Below, in pieces: positions 25,123 through 34,156 of a DNA stretch of 64,000 nt; position 1 is the first letter of the stretch; every line of letters begins with the position of its first letter. A program made the position numbers and the translations under genes. The notes beneath the pieces were generated by a model, which worked only from the letters and a program-made list of their open reading frames with translations, had not been told where the DNA came from and searched no databases. The DNA lies in the NCBI GenBank assembly GCA_964352615.1, contig CAYGSG010000001.1:62001-126000 (forward strand), in the 5' to 3' direction. Source of the DNA: OFTM382 sp964352615. Its GTDB lineage: Bacteria; Planctomycetota; Phycisphaerae; Phycisphaerales; UBA1924.

Positions 25123-26054
25123 CGAAGCTCCCCCTCTCGGTCCCAGACCACAACCTCGCGATGAAGATCAATCCCGAATCGATCCTGCACGAGACCGCGC
25201 ACCGCGGCCATGAGGCGGACCACATCGCCCGCTTGGGCACTCGGCTCGGTCACGATGAAGTTCGCATGGACCTCGCTTACGCGCGCGCCGCCTACCGCGA
25301 GGCCCTTGCCGCCCGCACGGTCGATCACAAGCCCCGCCGATACCCTCTCGCTCGCGGCACCGATGCTGTCCACATCGCATGCAAGCGTCGGATTCTTGAA
25401 GCAGCAACCGGCGCTCTTCTCGCTCAATGGCTGCGAGGCCTTCTTGTGCTCCATGACCTCGCGACGCCTTTGATCCAGCTCCGCTCTCGGTGCTGGTCGT
25501 AACGACAGTTCGACCTCGGTAATAATGATCGCTTCAAGCCCGCTGCACCGGTACCCAAACTCGATCTGCTCGCGTTCCAGCGTCACAGGCCGTCCCTGCC
25601 GATCGACCCCGGTGACCGAAGCAATGACATCGGCGATCTCGCCGAACGCGCCGCCCGCGTTCATGCGCACCGCCCCGCCGACCGAAGCCGGGAACCCAGC
25701 CAGACGCTCAAGCCCGCCAAGCCCCGCTGCCACACAGTCGCTGATGAGCCTGGGCAGCCTGACTCCTGCACCCACGCTGATGCGCACGGTGCCATCGGCT
25801 TGCAGCGTTGGTTGTGAACGTTCGCTGAATACGGGGCTGCTCAACTCAACTACCAGCGGCCCCACGCCCGCATCATCCAGAAGCAGATTCGCTCCATCAC
25901 CAAGCACCAGCAAGTCGGGATCCAACTCGATGCACGCCCGCAGCTGATCGAGCGATGCAGGCTTGGCGTGGCGGTCCGCGCACCCGCCCACGCGGAACCA
26001 CGTGCTGATCGGCGCGTTCCGAAGGACCACCAGCTCGTCGAGGGCGCGAGCCAT
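25119..26054 (-). CDS. murB: UDP-N-acetylenolpyruvoylglucosamine reductase
   Basis: FAD-dependent reductase that completes UDP-MurNAc. 311 aa with the flavin-binding beginning (FRVGG, then LGDGANLLL), GLERLAGFPASVGGAVRMNA, and the substrate residues FGYRCSG. The catalytic proton-donor segment reads SAGCCFKNP (214-222), with Cys217 where Escherichia coli MurB has Ser229; Cys at this site is an accepted variant. It lies one base after the murC stop and overlaps ddl by four bases. Confidence 0.93.
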   Translation of the reverse strand: MARALDELVVLRNAPISTWFRVGGCADRHAKPASLDQLRACIELDPDLLVLGDGANLLLDDAGVGPLVVELSSPVFSERSQPTLQADGTVRISVGAGVRLPRLISDCVAAGLGGLERLAGFPASVGGAVRMNAGGAFGEIADVIASVTGVDRQGRPVTLEREQIEFGYRCSGLEAIIITEVELSLRPAPRAELDQRRREVMEHKKASQPLSEKSAGCCFKNPTLACDVDSIGAASERVSAGLVIDRAGGKGLAVGGARVSEVHANFIVTEPSAQAGDVVRLMAAVRGLVQDRFGIDLHREVVVWDREGELR

Positions 26055-26055
26055 C

Positions 26056-27564
26056 TCAGCTGCCTGTCCGCATGAAATCGTGAGCGACTTTCCACACCGG
26101 ACCAGCGCCCATCACCACAAGCGTGTCGCCCGGCGTGCAAACGTTCTCAAGCTGTTCGACGATGGCCTCGAACGGGTGCAGGTGCATCGCGCGCACTCCG
26201 CGCGCGCGCAGGCGGTCTACGAGGTCCGCCGAGCTGACCTTCTGCTTCTCCGCCTCGGTATCGCGGACAAAGTAGATCGTCGGCACGATGACCACGTCCG
26301 CGTGCTCAAACGCGCTGGCAAATTCATCCAGCAGGAACCGCGTACGCGAGTGCTGGTGAGGCTGAAACACGCACACGAGCTTGCCGCCCTTGGTCTCCGG
26401 CTTGTCGAAGCCACGCAGGGCCGAGAGCGTCGCGTCCACCTCGGTCGGGTGGTGCCCGTAGTCGTCCCACACGCGGACACCCTGCCGCTCGCCGAGAAGT
26501 TGCGTGCGCCGCTCGACGCCTGCAAACGCGCTGAGCGACCGCCCGATCACTTCGGGATTCGCTCCGAGATGCCAGGCGAGGGCCGCAGCGGTCGCGGCGT
26601 TCATCGCGTTGTGCGCACCGGGCAGGCTCATGGTCCACGTCGCGGCTCGGCCTTCGTACTCAAGCGTGACGCGGTGCGTTTCTGGATCGAACGCGACCAC
26701 CCAGTCGCTCTGCGGGCTCCAGCCGATGGTCTGCACCTCGCACGCGAGGCCCGCTGTGATCTCGCGCCGGTGCGCGCCTTGCTCAGCGATCAGCAGCATC
26801 CCGCCGTCGTTGGCTCCCGGAAGCAGCGCCGCGAACTCGGCGAATGCCTGCACGACCGCGTCGAGCGAGCCGTAGATATCAAGGTGGTCCGCCTCGACCG
26901 TTGAGATGGAACCGATCTTCGGGCGAAGCTGGTGGAACGAACGGTTGAACTCGCACGCCTCGGCCAGCAGCAAGCCTCGTTCCCCCGCGAAGCGGCCAGT
27001 GGGCACGAGCGGTGCGCCCAATCGAAAGCCCTCCGCAACACCTGAGTCATTGAGCGAGCCGCTTACAAGCTGTCGGCAGCCCGCGCCGACGATCACGTTC
27101 GGGTCGAGCCCCGCATCGACGAGCAGCGCGCCGAGCATGGCGGTGGTCGTGCTCTTGCCGTGCGTGCCCGCCAGCGCGACACCGGTTGAATCCGCCATGC
27201 ACCGGCCCAGCGCCTCGGCGTAGGTCAATACCTCGATGCCCCGTCGCTGGGCCTCGAGGACCTCCGGGTGGGCCGCGTCGATTGCTGCCGAGACCACCAC
27301 CATGTCGCATGCATCGGGCAGCACGCCCGCCTGCTGATCGAGCGACACCGCCATGCCCTCATCCATAAGCGTGCGCACAAGCGGGGTCGTATCGCGGTCC
27401 GAGCCTGAGACGACCGCTCCGCGTGCTCTGAGCATGCGGGCCAGCCCGGACACGCCGCAGCCGCCGATCCCGATGCAGTAAACCGCCCGGCCGGCGACTT
27501 CCCAGGAGGCACCCGCAACTGGCGCTATCGACGGATTGGCAGGGGCTCGGCGGGGCTGGCTCAT
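26056..27564 (-). CDS. murC: UDP-N-acetylmuramate--L-alanine ligase
   Basis: Adds L-Ala to UDP-MurNAc, the first stem-peptide step. 502 aa. The N-terminal Rossmann domain has CIGIGGCGVSGLARMLRARG, the ATP loop is LAGTHGKSTTTAMLG, and the C-terminal domain begins with RRTQLLGERQGVRVWDDYGH, followed by the family-typical QPHQHSRTR. The ATG at 27564 (MSQPRR) is preferred over an upstream in-frame TTG. First gene of the run murC-murB-ddl-ftsQ-like-membrane protein-greA, whose one-base gaps and four-base overlaps point to one operon. Divergent from the Nudix gene. Confidence 0.95.
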   Translation of the reverse strand: MSQPRRAPANPSIAPVAGASWEVAGRAVYCIGIGGCGVSGLARMLRARGAVVSGSDRDTTPLVRTLMDEGMAVSLDQQAGVLPDACDMVVVSAAIDAAHPEVLEAQRRGIEVLTYAEALGRCMADSTGVALAGTHGKSTTTAMLGALLVDAGLDPNVIVGAGCRQLVSGSLNDSGVAEGFRLGAPLVPTGRFAGERGLLLAEACEFNRSFHQLRPKIGSISTVEADHLDIYGSLDAVVQAFAEFAALLPGANDGGMLLIAEQGAHRREITAGLACEVQTIGWSPQSDWVVAFDPETHRVTLEYEGRAATWTMSLPGAHNAMNAATAAALAWHLGANPEVIGRSLSAFAGVERRTQLLGERQGVRVWDDYGHHPTEVDATLSALRGFDKPETKGGKLVCVFQPHQHSRTRFLLDEFASAFEHADVVIVPTIYFVRDTEAEKQKVSSADLVDRLRARGVRAMHLHPFEAIVEQLENVCTPGDTLVVMGAGPVWKVAHDFMRTGS

Positions 27565-27652
27565 GCCCGAGCCTATCGGCAAGGGGGCTGCGATCCCATC
27601 ACCTCGTTGGTTCCTAGGCCGCGGCGGTGCTGGCCTCGGCTACGCTCCTTGC

Positions 27653-28213
27653 ATGGCTGCCCCCGATGTTCAATCGCTGCCTTACCGCCTCGCCTGCCTC
27701 TGCGACTTGCGCGATGCCCGGGGCCGGGTACTGCTGCTCGACCGCGTTCGCAGCCCCAATCTCGGCCTGAGTTCCCCCATCGGGGGCAAACTGGACCTGC
27801 ACACGGGCGAATCGCCCGCTCAGTGCGCCCAGCGGGAGATTGCTGAGGAAGCGGGCATCCATGTGCCCATCGACCGGCTGCATCTGGGCGGGCTCATCAG
27901 CGAACAGGCGTTCGAGGGCAAAGGGCACTGGCTGATGTTCTACTACCGGGTGCTGGGGCCGGTGGAAGTCGAAGCAAGGGAAATCCCTGAGGGTGTGCTC
28001 CGGTGGCATGAGCCAGACTCGATCAGTTCGCTCAAGCTGCCTGAAACTGACCGCTCGGTGATCTGGCCTCTGATTCAGCAATGCGACAGCCCGCCGGGTT
28101 CTGAGGCTCTGCCGGGGTTCTTTGCGGTGCACATCGACTGCACGGGTGATGAACTGGCCTGGAACGTGGAGCAGTTGGAGTTGCCTCGAACCGACAAGAG
28201 TTCCACCGCGTGA
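27653..28213 (+). CDS. Nudix hydrolase
   Basis: A 186-aa Nudix-fold pyrophosphohydrolase; the substrate is unknown. The Nudix box is present as GGKLDLHTGES followed by REIAEEAGI: the E-x7-REUxEExGU half is perfect, while the first half is two residues longer than the standard spacing between the Gly pair and Glu. The protein opens with a strand that is typical of the fold (RLACLCDLRDARGRVLLLDR). Cytoplasmic, no signal. The ATG at 27653 is 88 bases from murC on the other strand, and the nfeD-like gene starts 25 bases after it. Confidence 0.85.
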   Translation: MAAPDVQSLPYRLACLCDLRDARGRVLLLDRVRSPNLGLSSPIGGKLDLHTGESPAQCAQREIAEEAGIHVPIDRLHLGGLISEQAFEGKGHWLMFYYRVLGPVEVEAREIPEGVLRWHEPDSISSLKLPETDRSVIWPLIQQCDSPPGSEALPGFFAVHIDCTGDELAWNVEQLELPRTDKSSTA

Positions 28214-28238
28214 ACCAGCCGTGCGTAAACTGGTAGGG

Positions 28239-30134
28239 ATGCATGTGAAATCACCGATCACCCGGCACGGACGCCCGCAGTTGGCAGCCCTCAAGCGGCT
28301 GGCAGCGGTCGCGTGGTGCCTATTGGCGTTGCTCTCGGTGGCGGCCACTTGGGCTCAGCAGCAGGCCGCTGCGTCTGGCGATGACTCGCTCCGATCGGTA
28401 CCCGCGTACCGGGCTGCGGCGCGCGTGGCCGTCATCACGATTGAAGGCCCGATCGACGCGATCACCTCGATGAGCGTGCAGCGGCGGATCACCGCCGCCG
28501 AGCAGGCCGGGGCGGATGCGATTGTCATCGAGCTCGACACGCCGGGCGGCGAGGTCGGCGCGGTGCTGGACATCTGCTCGGCGATCGAGAACTCGGCCAT
28601 CGAGAACACCGTGGCGTGGGTACACGATTCGGCGTATTCCGGCGGGGCGATCGTCGCGCTTGCCTGCCGAGAGATCGTGGTCAGCAAATCATCGAGCTTT
28701 GGCGATGCCAAGGTGGTGGGCTACTCGCCCATGGTCGGGATGATCGAGCCCGACGATGTGCAGAAAGAGAAGCTCTACCCGGTGCTGTTCGAACGGATCG
28801 ACGCGTTCACCAAGCGGCACAACGAATCGCTCGGGCGGTACGCACGCGATGAGCTGCTCAGCCAGGCCATCGTCGCCGACGATGCCGAGCTGTGGTGGGT
28901 CCGCGACCGGACCACGGGCGTGCGGTTTGCGATCGATCGGGCGGAGTTCGAGAAGCTCTACCCCGACGAGCCCGTGCTCCAGCCAGTGCTCGCGGACGCG
29001 ATCGTTGGCAGCGTGGCGCCGCCCGCGTCACCCGATGAACCCGTCGATGCTGACCCGGATGCTACGGAGCGCTCGACTGACCCTCCCTCGGGCGGTTTCA
29101 CGCCTGCTTCGCCGGATGTCGAGCGTGTGCAAAAGCAGATCGAAGAGCAGATCGCCATCAGCGATACGCGAACGAGCCTCAGGCCCATTATCGATTTCAA
29201 CGACCCGGCCCGCTACGAGCTCGAAGCCAAGCTGCTCAGCGGACGCGGCGCTGTGGTCATCGGCTCCAACGACATGGTCCGCTACGGCTTTGCGGCCAAC
29301 ATCGACTCGACCGGCACCAAGGCCGACCCCATCACCAACGACGAGCAGCTCATGGCGTTCTTCCAGGCCGAACATCTGGAACGCTTTGACGCGAGCTGGT
29401 CTGAATCGCTCGTTCGGTTTATGAGCAGCCTGCCCGTCAAGGGGCTGCTGGTCGTGGTGTTCCTGCTGGGCCTGTTCTTGGAGATGACCAATCCGGGGCT
29501 GGTGCTGCCCGGTGCGGTGGCGTTGGTGGCGCTGCTCGCATTGGTCATCCCGCCGTACATGATCGGGGCATCGGGGTGGTGGGCCATCGCGGCGATCCTC
29601 GGCGGCATCGTGTTCATCCTGCTCGAGATCTTCGTGTTCCCCGGCTTTGGCGTGCCTGGCGTGATCGGTCTGCTCGCGTTGTTCGGCGGGCTGCTCGGGG
29701 TGTTCCTCGATACAGGCCAGCAGACGTTCCCGGGCATCGAGCGCGACAGCACCGGGGTGCTGTACTCGATTGCGACGCTCTTGCTCTCCGGCGGGGTTTC
29801 GCTCGGGGGCATGTTCGTCATTGCGAAGAACTTCGGCCGGCTGCCGGTCATCAACCGCCTCATCCTCAAGAGCGAGCACGACCCAGACCAGCCGACGCTG
29901 CTCTCGGTGCTCGCCCGTAGCACGACCATCCCGGTGGGCACGCAGGGCCTCACGCTGACCGTGCTAAGGCCTTCGGGCAGGATGCAGCTTTTCACCGACG
30001 ACTCGGAAGCGTCGGCGTCTGGCGATGTGATCGACGTGATGAGCGCCACCGGGTACATTGATCCCGGCGTGCGGGTCCATGTGGTCGAGGCTGACGGGTT
30101 CCGCGTCGTCGTCGAGCCGGTCGAGACCGCGTAG
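28239..30134 (+). CDS. NfeD-family membrane-bound serine protease (long form)
   Basis: A 631-aa protein with a signal peptide or first membrane helix (residues 18-40), then a ClpP/SppA-type protease domain (about 60-290) with IELDTPGGEVGAV and the catalytic Ser in SAYSGGAIVALA. A linker rich in Pro, Asp and Ser (about 255-290) precedes further sequence, then four or five membrane helices (about 405-545) and a C-terminal OB-fold NfeD domain. Long NfeD proteins of this type are thought to cleave stomatin/flotillin-class partners, and a floA gene lies two genes downstream. Located at the cytoplasmic membrane. Confidence 0.9.
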   Translation: MHVKSPITRHGRPQLAALKRLAAVAWCLLALLSVAATWAQQQAAASGDDSLRSVPAYRAAARVAVITIEGPIDAITSMSVQRRITAAEQAGADAIVIELDTPGGEVGAVLDICSAIENSAIENTVAWVHDSAYSGGAIVALACREIVVSKSSSFGDAKVVGYSPMVGMIEPDDVQKEKLYPVLFERIDAFTKRHNESLGRYARDELLSQAIVADDAELWWVRDRTTGVRFAIDRAEFEKLYPDEPVLQPVLADAIVGSVAPPASPDEPVDADPDATERSTDPPSGGFTPASPDVERVQKQIEEQIAISDTRTSLRPIIDFNDPARYELEAKLLSGRGAVVIGSNDMVRYGFAANIDSTGTKADPITNDEQLMAFFQAEHLERFDASWSESLVRFMSSLPVKGLLVVVFLLGLFLEMTNPGLVLPGAVALVALLALVIPPYMIGASGWWAIAAILGGIVFILLEIFVFPGFGVPGVIGLLALFGGLLGVFLDTGQQTFPGIERDSTGVLYSIATLLLSGGVSLGGMFVIAKNFGRLPVINRLILKSEHDPDQPTLLSVLARSTTIPVGTQGLTLTVLRPSGRMQLFTDDSEASASGDVIDVMSATGYIDPGVRVHVVEADGFRVVVEPVETA

Positions 30135-30176
30135 AATTCGGAATTCCTGCACGACCGCAAGGGAGAGACTCGCACC

Positions 30177-30680
30177 GTGGAGAACGCGCTACTCATCGGC
30201 TTCGGACTCATCGCGGCGGGCTTCCTGCTGCTCATCGCCGAGATGTTCATCCCCTCGCACGGCGTGCTCTCACTGGCTGCCGCCGCGACGGCGATCGCTG
30301 GCGTGGTCGTGCTGTTCATGAGCGATCAGCCGGCGTGGGGCGTGATTGGAATGCTCGTGCTCGTGGTGCTGGGGCCGATGGCAGGCGGGTTCATGCTGAA
30401 AATATGGCCTGATACCGCGCTGGGCCGAAGACTCATCCACGGCGAGGGAGGGGTCGACCGCGACGAACTCAAGGGCCAGCAGCAATCGCAGGCGTTGCAC
30501 TCGCTCGATGCCCTCATCGGCTCGGAGGGCAAGGCCGTGACCGATCTGCGGCCAGCGGGCCTGGTCGAGATCGGGGGCAAACGGTACGACGCGCTGGCCG
30601 AGACCGTCGCCATCGATGCGGGCCAGGCCATCAAGGTGGCCTCGACGGGCTTTGGCACGCTCAAGGTCCGGCCCGGCTAG
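30177..30680 (+). CDS. NfeD-like membrane protein (short form)
   Basis: A 167-aa protein with a GTG start. About three membrane helices (residues 5-70, LLIGFGLIAAGFLLLIAE and following) are followed by a C-terminal OB-type NfeD domain (LIGSEGKAVTDLRPAGLVEI, DALAET). It lacks the protease domain of its upstream neighbour. Together with that gene and floA downstream it forms the known nfeD-floA arrangement (compare yqeZ-yqfA-yqfB of Bacillus subtilis), where NfeD and FloA act together in membrane microdomains. Confidence 0.9.
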   Translation: MENALLIGFGLIAAGFLLLIAEMFIPSHGVLSLAAAATAIAGVVVLFMSDQPAWGVIGMLVLVVLGPMAGGFMLKIWPDTALGRRLIHGEGGVDRDELKGQQQSQALHSLDALIGSEGKAVTDLRPAGLVEIGGKRYDALAETVAIDAGQAIKVASTGFGTLKVRPG

Positions 30681-30768
30681 GCCGTCAAACGTATACTCTG
30701 CCTCCACAACTCTGAATAACCGCCCCGGGCTTGTATGCAAGCAGGTCCGACACTCTGGAGCAAGCCCG

Positions 30769-31866
30769 ATGAACCGACCGACCCATGCCTCGCTGCTCGC
30801 TCTCCTCCTGACCGCCAGCACGGCCGCTGCTCAGCAAGGGGGCGGAGGCACCGGAGGCAGACTGATGGGCCTGCCAAACGGCGTGTGGATCGTCGTCGGC
30901 ATCGTCGTCTTCTTCGTTGCAATCATTCTGATGTTCGTCGTTGGCCAGTTCATCAACCTGTACATCCAGGCCCTGCTCTCCAACGCCCGCGTCAAGCTGC
31001 TCGACCTCGTCGGGATGCGTCTGCGAAAGGTCGACATCCGGACGATCGTGCTCAGCCGAATCCGAGCGGTGAAGTCGGGCATTGATGTCTCGACCAACGC
31101 GCTCGAGACGCACTACCTCGCGGGCGGGCGGGTGCCCAACGTCGTCTCATCGCTGATCGCGGCCCAGAAGGCCCGCATCGAGCTCGACTGGGACACCGCT
31201 ACCGCCATCGACCTCGCGGGCCGGGACATCTTCGACGCGGTCAACACGTCCGTGAACCCGAAGGTCATCGATTGCCCCAACCCCGAGCAGGGTCGGCGGA
31301 CGATCGACGCCGTCGCCAAAGACGGCATCCAGTTGAAGGCCCGTGCCCGCGTCACCGTCCGCACCAACCTGCCTCGCCTCGTCGGTGGTGCGACCGAGGA
31401 AACCGTCGTCGCCCGTGTTGGTGAAGGCATCGTCTCGGCGATCGGCTCAGCGGGCAGCCACAAGGAAGTGCTCGAGAACCCCGACCGGATCTCCAAGGCC
31501 GTGATGGCCCGCGGGCTCGATGCGGGCACCGCGTTTGAGATTCTGTCGATCGATATCGCGGACATCGACGTGGGCGACAACATCGGCGCGGCCCTTCAGG
31601 CCGACCAGGCCGAGGCCGACAAGCGCCGGTTCCAGGCCGAGGCCGAGAAGCGGCGTGCGCTCGCGGTCGCGCTCGAGCAGGAATTCAAAGCCGAGGTCGA
31701 GAAGAACCGGGCCTTGGTTGTGCTGGCCGAGGCGGAAGTTCCCAAGGCCATGGCCGAGGCGTTTCGCTCGGGCAACATGGGCATCATGGACTACTACCGC
31801 ATGAAGAACGTGGTGGCCGACACCGACATGCGGTCGTCTATTGCCAAGCCCGAAGAACGCCCGTAG
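30769..31866 (+). CDS. floA: flotillin-like protein FloA
   Basis: Membrane-microdomain scaffold protein. 365 aa: a signal-peptide-like beginning (MNRPTHASLLALLLTASTAA), a second hydrophobic segment (VWIVVGIVVFFVAIILMFVV), then the SPFH/band-7-like FloA region with LLDLVGMRLRKVDIRTIV, THYLAGGRVPNVVSSLIAA and a Glu/Ala coiled coil (DQAEADKRRFQAEAEKRRA). It is some 30 residues longer than Bacillus FloA because of the N-terminal hydrophobic stretch. The ATG has GGAG eight bases upstream. Last gene of the nfeD-nfeD-floA unit, followed by a terminator. Confidence 0.93.
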   Translation: MNRPTHASLLALLLTASTAAAQQGGGGTGGRLMGLPNGVWIVVGIVVFFVAIILMFVVGQFINLYIQALLSNARVKLLDLVGMRLRKVDIRTIVLSRIRAVKSGIDVSTNALETHYLAGGRVPNVVSSLIAAQKARIELDWDTATAIDLAGRDIFDAVNTSVNPKVIDCPNPEQGRRTIDAVAKDGIQLKARARVTVRTNLPRLVGGATEETVVARVGEGIVSAIGSAGSHKEVLENPDRISKAVMARGLDAGTAFEILSIDIADIDVGDNIGAALQADQAEADKRRFQAEAEKRRALAVALEQEFKAEVEKNRALVVLAEAEVPKAMAEAFRSGNMGIMDYYRMKNVVADTDMRSSIAKPEERP

Positions 31867-31903
31867 TCAGGCCCAATCACTGCCAGCTCTTTCGCAGATC
31901 AAC

Positions 31904-31936
31904 AGACCCCCGTGCAGCCGCGCGGGGGTCTTTCAT
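31904..31936. terminator. intrinsic terminator between convergent genes
   Basis: Nine-base stem (AGACCCCCG 31904-31912 with CGGGGGTCT 31923-31931), then TTCATTTT. It stands between the ends of floA and the minus-strand secreted-protein gene. The opposite strand offers a shorter T run, so it may act in both directions. Confidence 0.75.
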
Positions 31937-32508
31937 TTTGGAGTGGGCCAACGCCTGATGCCCACGCCGAGCAGCGTGTTGATCTGGTCCCGACGGTAGA
32001 ACTCATCATCCCAGATGCTCACGGTCGGCTCGCTCGAAGCCGGGACAGTCATCAGTGGAGAGCCAGCGGAACCGGGCGTGCGCGCCACGAGCTTGCGAAC
32101 GATCGGCTGGGCCATCGAGTGGGGCACGAACTCACCGGGGCCAGGTCGCGAAGCCCAGGGGCTTGCGGGCGGGGGCACGAAGTCGCGCAGGCCGCCCACA
32201 TGAAACACCGTGCCCGGCGGGATGAGCGGTATGACCCCGCCGCCCCGTGTGGACGAGTACACCGACCGCGGGAACACCGCAGCCATGCCGCCGTCGATGC
32301 GGGTCAGCAGGCCGTCAGCGCCGGGTACGCGGTAGATGAACTCAAAGCCTGTAGGCTGGCGCATGTCGACGGGCATCTGCCGAAGGCTCTGGTTGAGCGG
32401 GCCGGCATCGCCCCAGACTTCTTCGACCCGTTGAAGGTTCTGAGCAGCGCAGAGCGCGGCGGAGGCCATGATCGCGATTGCAGCGAAGTGAATGAACCGG
32501 CGGGGCAT
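31933..32508 (-). CDS. hypothetical secreted protein downstream of the TonB-like gene
   Basis: A 191-aa exported protein with a signal peptide (MPRRFIHFAAIAIMASAALC). The mature part is Pro- and Gly-rich (GGGVIPLIPPGTVFHVGG) and I recognise no family. The start is uncertain: an open frame continues upstream, and a GTG at 32586 overlaps the TonB-like stop, but only the ATG at 32508 places the signal peptide at the terminus. It is the last gene of the glycosyltransferase-exbD-tonB run, so it may serve the same envelope process. Confidence 0.6.
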   Translation of the reverse strand: MPRRFIHFAAIAIMASAALCAAQNLQRVEEVWGDAGPLNQSLRQMPVDMRQPTGFEFIYRVPGADGLLTRIDGGMAAVFPRSVYSSTRGGGVIPLIPPGTVFHVGGLRDFVPPPASPWASRPGPGEFVPHSMAQPIVRKLVARTPGSAGSPLMTVPASSEPTVSIWDDEFYRRDQINTLLGVGIRRWPTPK

Positions 32509-32582
32509 CCGTGCATCATCGGCTTGTGGGCCTTGCCGCTGGACATTCATCCGCACTCGGCTGCGAGGTTGGTTCAGAGGAG

Positions 32583-33653
32583 TCACCGCGCCCCCAGATC
32601 GATCGCGAAGGTCATGCGGATCGTGCCGTCTTTGGGCAGGTCGTCCAGAGCCCTGCCCTTGGCGGTCCAGTTGTACATGGCGTCGAGCAGCGGGCCATCG
32701 ACCCGGTCGTCGCCCGTGCTCTTGCCGACCACAAAGGCGGCCCGCAGCACCCGGCCGTCCTTGGCGAAATCGACCGCGATCACCGGGTCTCGGGGCAGGG
32801 CGCTCAGACGCGTGACATAGGTCCATTTGGGGCGGACGGTCGTGATATCAAGCCCCTCGGCGGCGGCGGGCTTGCCGGGCCTCACTCGTATCGGCTTGAT
32901 GGTCGAGGTCGCCAGCGAGTCCTTGGGCGACTCGACCGCGGCCTCGGCAGCGGTCACCCGGCCGGCCTTGGGCTTGTCGTCCTGGCCATCGGCATCCGGG
33001 TCGATGCCCGGCTTGGCCTGCGCCTGAACCGCCTCCGTCGGCTCAGCCGGCGGCTCGGGCTTCTCAGGTTCAGCCTCGGGCGTTGGCACGGCCTGAGCCC
33101 GCTGGCTGGCGGCGAGTTGTGCGAGTCCCACCGCGATCAACGCCTGTTCGCGAACATTGACGGCGAGTTCGATCGCCTGGCTGAGACCGTCGGAGAGGCT
33201 CCGATCGATAACCTCGGCCAGTGCAGGGGTCGCAGGGGCAGCGGGCTGCTCGACTGGTGTTGGCATCGCCTCAGCGGGGGTGCCCGCAACAGGCTCGCTG
33301 ACCGGGTTGGGCGGAGCGGCAACCGGCGTCGGGCTCAGGGCGGCTTGGTCGAGCGTGTCGAGCTTCGCCTCGTGCGGCTCGGGCTCGGCAAAGCCCAGCC
33401 AGGTCAGCGTGGAGCGTTCGCTCTTCTCGATGCCTGCACGGACCTTGGGAGTCTGCGGCGGCAGGGGCGCATCGTCGGTCGCTGACCAATTCGGTGTTTT
33501 TGGTTTGCTGGGAATTCCGAGTATGTTCGGCGCGACGAGCAGATGCAGGGCCAAGCTCAATACGGCCAACAGCCAGATCACAGGATCGCGCAGGAACGAT
33601 GGCTCCTCGCTGAACACGCCTGCGGTTGTGCTGATCTGGCTGTTCTGCTTCAT
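32583..33653 (-). CDS. TonB-like energy-transducer protein
   Basis: A 356-aa periplasm-spanning protein. One N-terminal membrane helix (about residues 24-44, DPVIWLLAVLSLALHLLVAP), a long Pro/Ala/Glu-rich linker (about 60-250), and a C-terminal domain (about 280-356) with the TonB-type phrase PVIAVDFAKDGRVLRAAFVV. This is the plan of TonB or TolA proteins, which pass the proton-motive energy captured by ExbB/ExbD to outer-membrane partners. The exbD gene lies 26 bases upstream. The C-terminal similarity is short, so the call rests mainly on architecture and context. Confidence 0.75.
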   Translation of the reverse strand: MKQNSQISTTAGVFSEEPSFLRDPVIWLLAVLSLALHLLVAPNILGIPSKPKTPNWSATDDAPLPPQTPKVRAGIEKSERSTLTWLGFAEPEPHEAKLDTLDQAALSPTPVAAPPNPVSEPVAGTPAEAMPTPVEQPAAPATPALAEVIDRSLSDGLSQAIELAVNVREQALIAVGLAQLAASQRAQAVPTPEAEPEKPEPPAEPTEAVQAQAKPGIDPDADGQDDKPKAGRVTAAEAAVESPKDSLATSTIKPIRVRPGKPAAAEGLDITTVRPKWTYVTRLSALPRDPVIAVDFAKDGRVLRAAFVVGKSTGDDRVDGPLLDAMYNWTAKGRALDDLPKDGTIRMTFAIDLGAR

Positions 33654-33679
33654 GCCGTGGCCTGACCAAGGATTCTAGC

Positions 33680-34147
33680 TCACGGGCTTGGCAGGCCCTC
33701 AGAGGGCGGCCGGCTCAGGAGCCCGATGCGGGCCTCGATGCCCGCTTCACGCAAGCCGTTAAAGAGACCGACGAGATCGCCCACCCGTCCTCGTTCGTCG
33801 GCGATGAGCACGATCGCCGCATCCGGACGGTCCTCGCGTGCCCGCTGCACCGCTTGTACCCACGCGGGCAGCGTCGGGTTCAAATCGCCCTCCACCGGCT
33901 CAACGGGCGGGGCTGGCTCTCCGTCCACGCGGATGGAACCGTCTTCGGTGAGGGTGACGGTGATCGAGTCGCCTTTGGCCGAGTCGCCCGCAGCCGAGAG
34001 CGAGGGCAGTTCGATATCGAGCGTGTCGGCCCGCACCATGACCATCAGGGCAAAAATAAAGAACGTGAGCAGCAGGAAGATCACGTCAATGAGCGGCGTC
34101 ATCTCGAACCGCACCTCGCCCGCCGATGTCCTTCGTACACGCCTCAT
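33680..34147 (-). CDS. exbD: ExbD/TolR family protein
   Basis: A 155-aa inner-membrane protein that, with ExbB/TolQ, uses the proton gradient. The single helix carries the essential Asp in MTPLIDVIFLLLTFFIFALM; the periplasmic domain follows. It starts nine bases after the glycosyltransferase stop and is followed by the TonB-like gene. The usual partner ExbB is absent from the neighbourhood. Family assignment is firm; whether it is an ExbD or TolR equivalent is not decidable here. Confidence 0.9.
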   Translation of the reverse strand: MRRVRRTSAGEVRFEMTPLIDVIFLLLTFFIFALMVMVRADTLDIELPSLSAAGDSAKGDSITVTLTEDGSIRVDGEPAPPVEPVEGDLNPTLPAWVQAVQRAREDRPDAAIVLIADERGRVGDLVGLFNGLREAGIEARIGLLSRPPSEGLPSP

Positions 34148-34156
34148 GCGATCAGC

